The notes under the pieces were generated by a model, which saw only the letters and a program-made list of their open reading frames with translations, was not told where the DNA came from and did no database searches. The translations under genes were made by a program, and so were the position numbers. Positions 59,671 through 59,983 of a DNA stretch of 59,983 nt are shown piece by piece. The stretch lies in the NCBI GenBank assembly GCA_009731375.1, contig BJOX01000339.1, forward strand, positions 7,983-67,965, given 5' to 3'. The DNA is from Paulinella micropora. Taxonomy: Eukaryota > Cercozoa > Imbricatea > Euglyphida. The first letter of the stretch is position 1; each line of letters opens with the position of its first letter.

Positions 59671-59983
<313 letters not shown>

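Overview
This is a eukaryotic nuclear genome fragment: it has spliceosomal intron signals, assembly gaps, very long microsatellites and several classes of eukaryotic transposon. Species cannot be fixed from sequence. A protist or alga is the best guess, because the virus-like element resembles the Polinton and polinton-like virus lineages of such hosts; that is inference.

Layout. 0.1-1.1 kb: decayed non-LTR retrotransposon reverse transcriptase. 1.7-2.1 kb: a 192-bp tandem duplication. 3,326-34,489: a Polinton/Maverick-type virus-like element with 98-bp terminal inverted repeats (AG...CT ends) and an exact 6-bp target duplication (GAAGAT). It encodes a protein-primed family B DNA polymerase, RVE integrase, packaging ATPase, adenovirus-type cysteine protease, major and minor capsid proteins, an S74-type fibre, a second large virion-type protein, a lipase, two GIY-YIG proteins and several small proteins. 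A Ty3/gypsy-like retrotransposon (25,237-34,040; 130-bp LTRs, 4-bp target duplication TCTT) sits inside it and splits one small gene. The Polinton landed at the start codon of a host gene whose first coding exon follows at 34,494. 34.6-42.3 kb: microsatellites, minisatellites and an inverted satellite array. 42.8-44.4 kb: fold-back repeats. 44.5-45.6 kb: broken tyrosine recombinase. 45.6-51.9 kb: two diverged, convergent copies of a gene whose full form joins a polymerase-like palm to a superfamily 2 helicase resembling origin-binding helicases; a large hairpin lies between them. 52.7-56.0 kb: Tc1/mariner-like transposon. 56.9-57.7 kb: sulfotransferase. The remainder is simple repeats.

How the genes fit. 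The Polinton genes form a full replication, integration, packaging, maturation and capsid set, but most carry lesions. Nonsense codons occur in the integrase (two), one GIY-YIG gene, the second virion protein and the lipase, all explicable as C:G to T:A changes. Frameshifts occur in the polymerase, capsid, fibre and small genes, and the ATPase has lost its Walker A lysine. The nested retrotransposon has long open gag and pol frames, which argues that much of the Polinton damage is real, although A/T homopolymer errors cannot be excluded. The least described features are the dispersed CGTAGG/CCTAC hairpins in the Polinton, some in frame inside coding regions, and the convergent polymerase-helicase pair.
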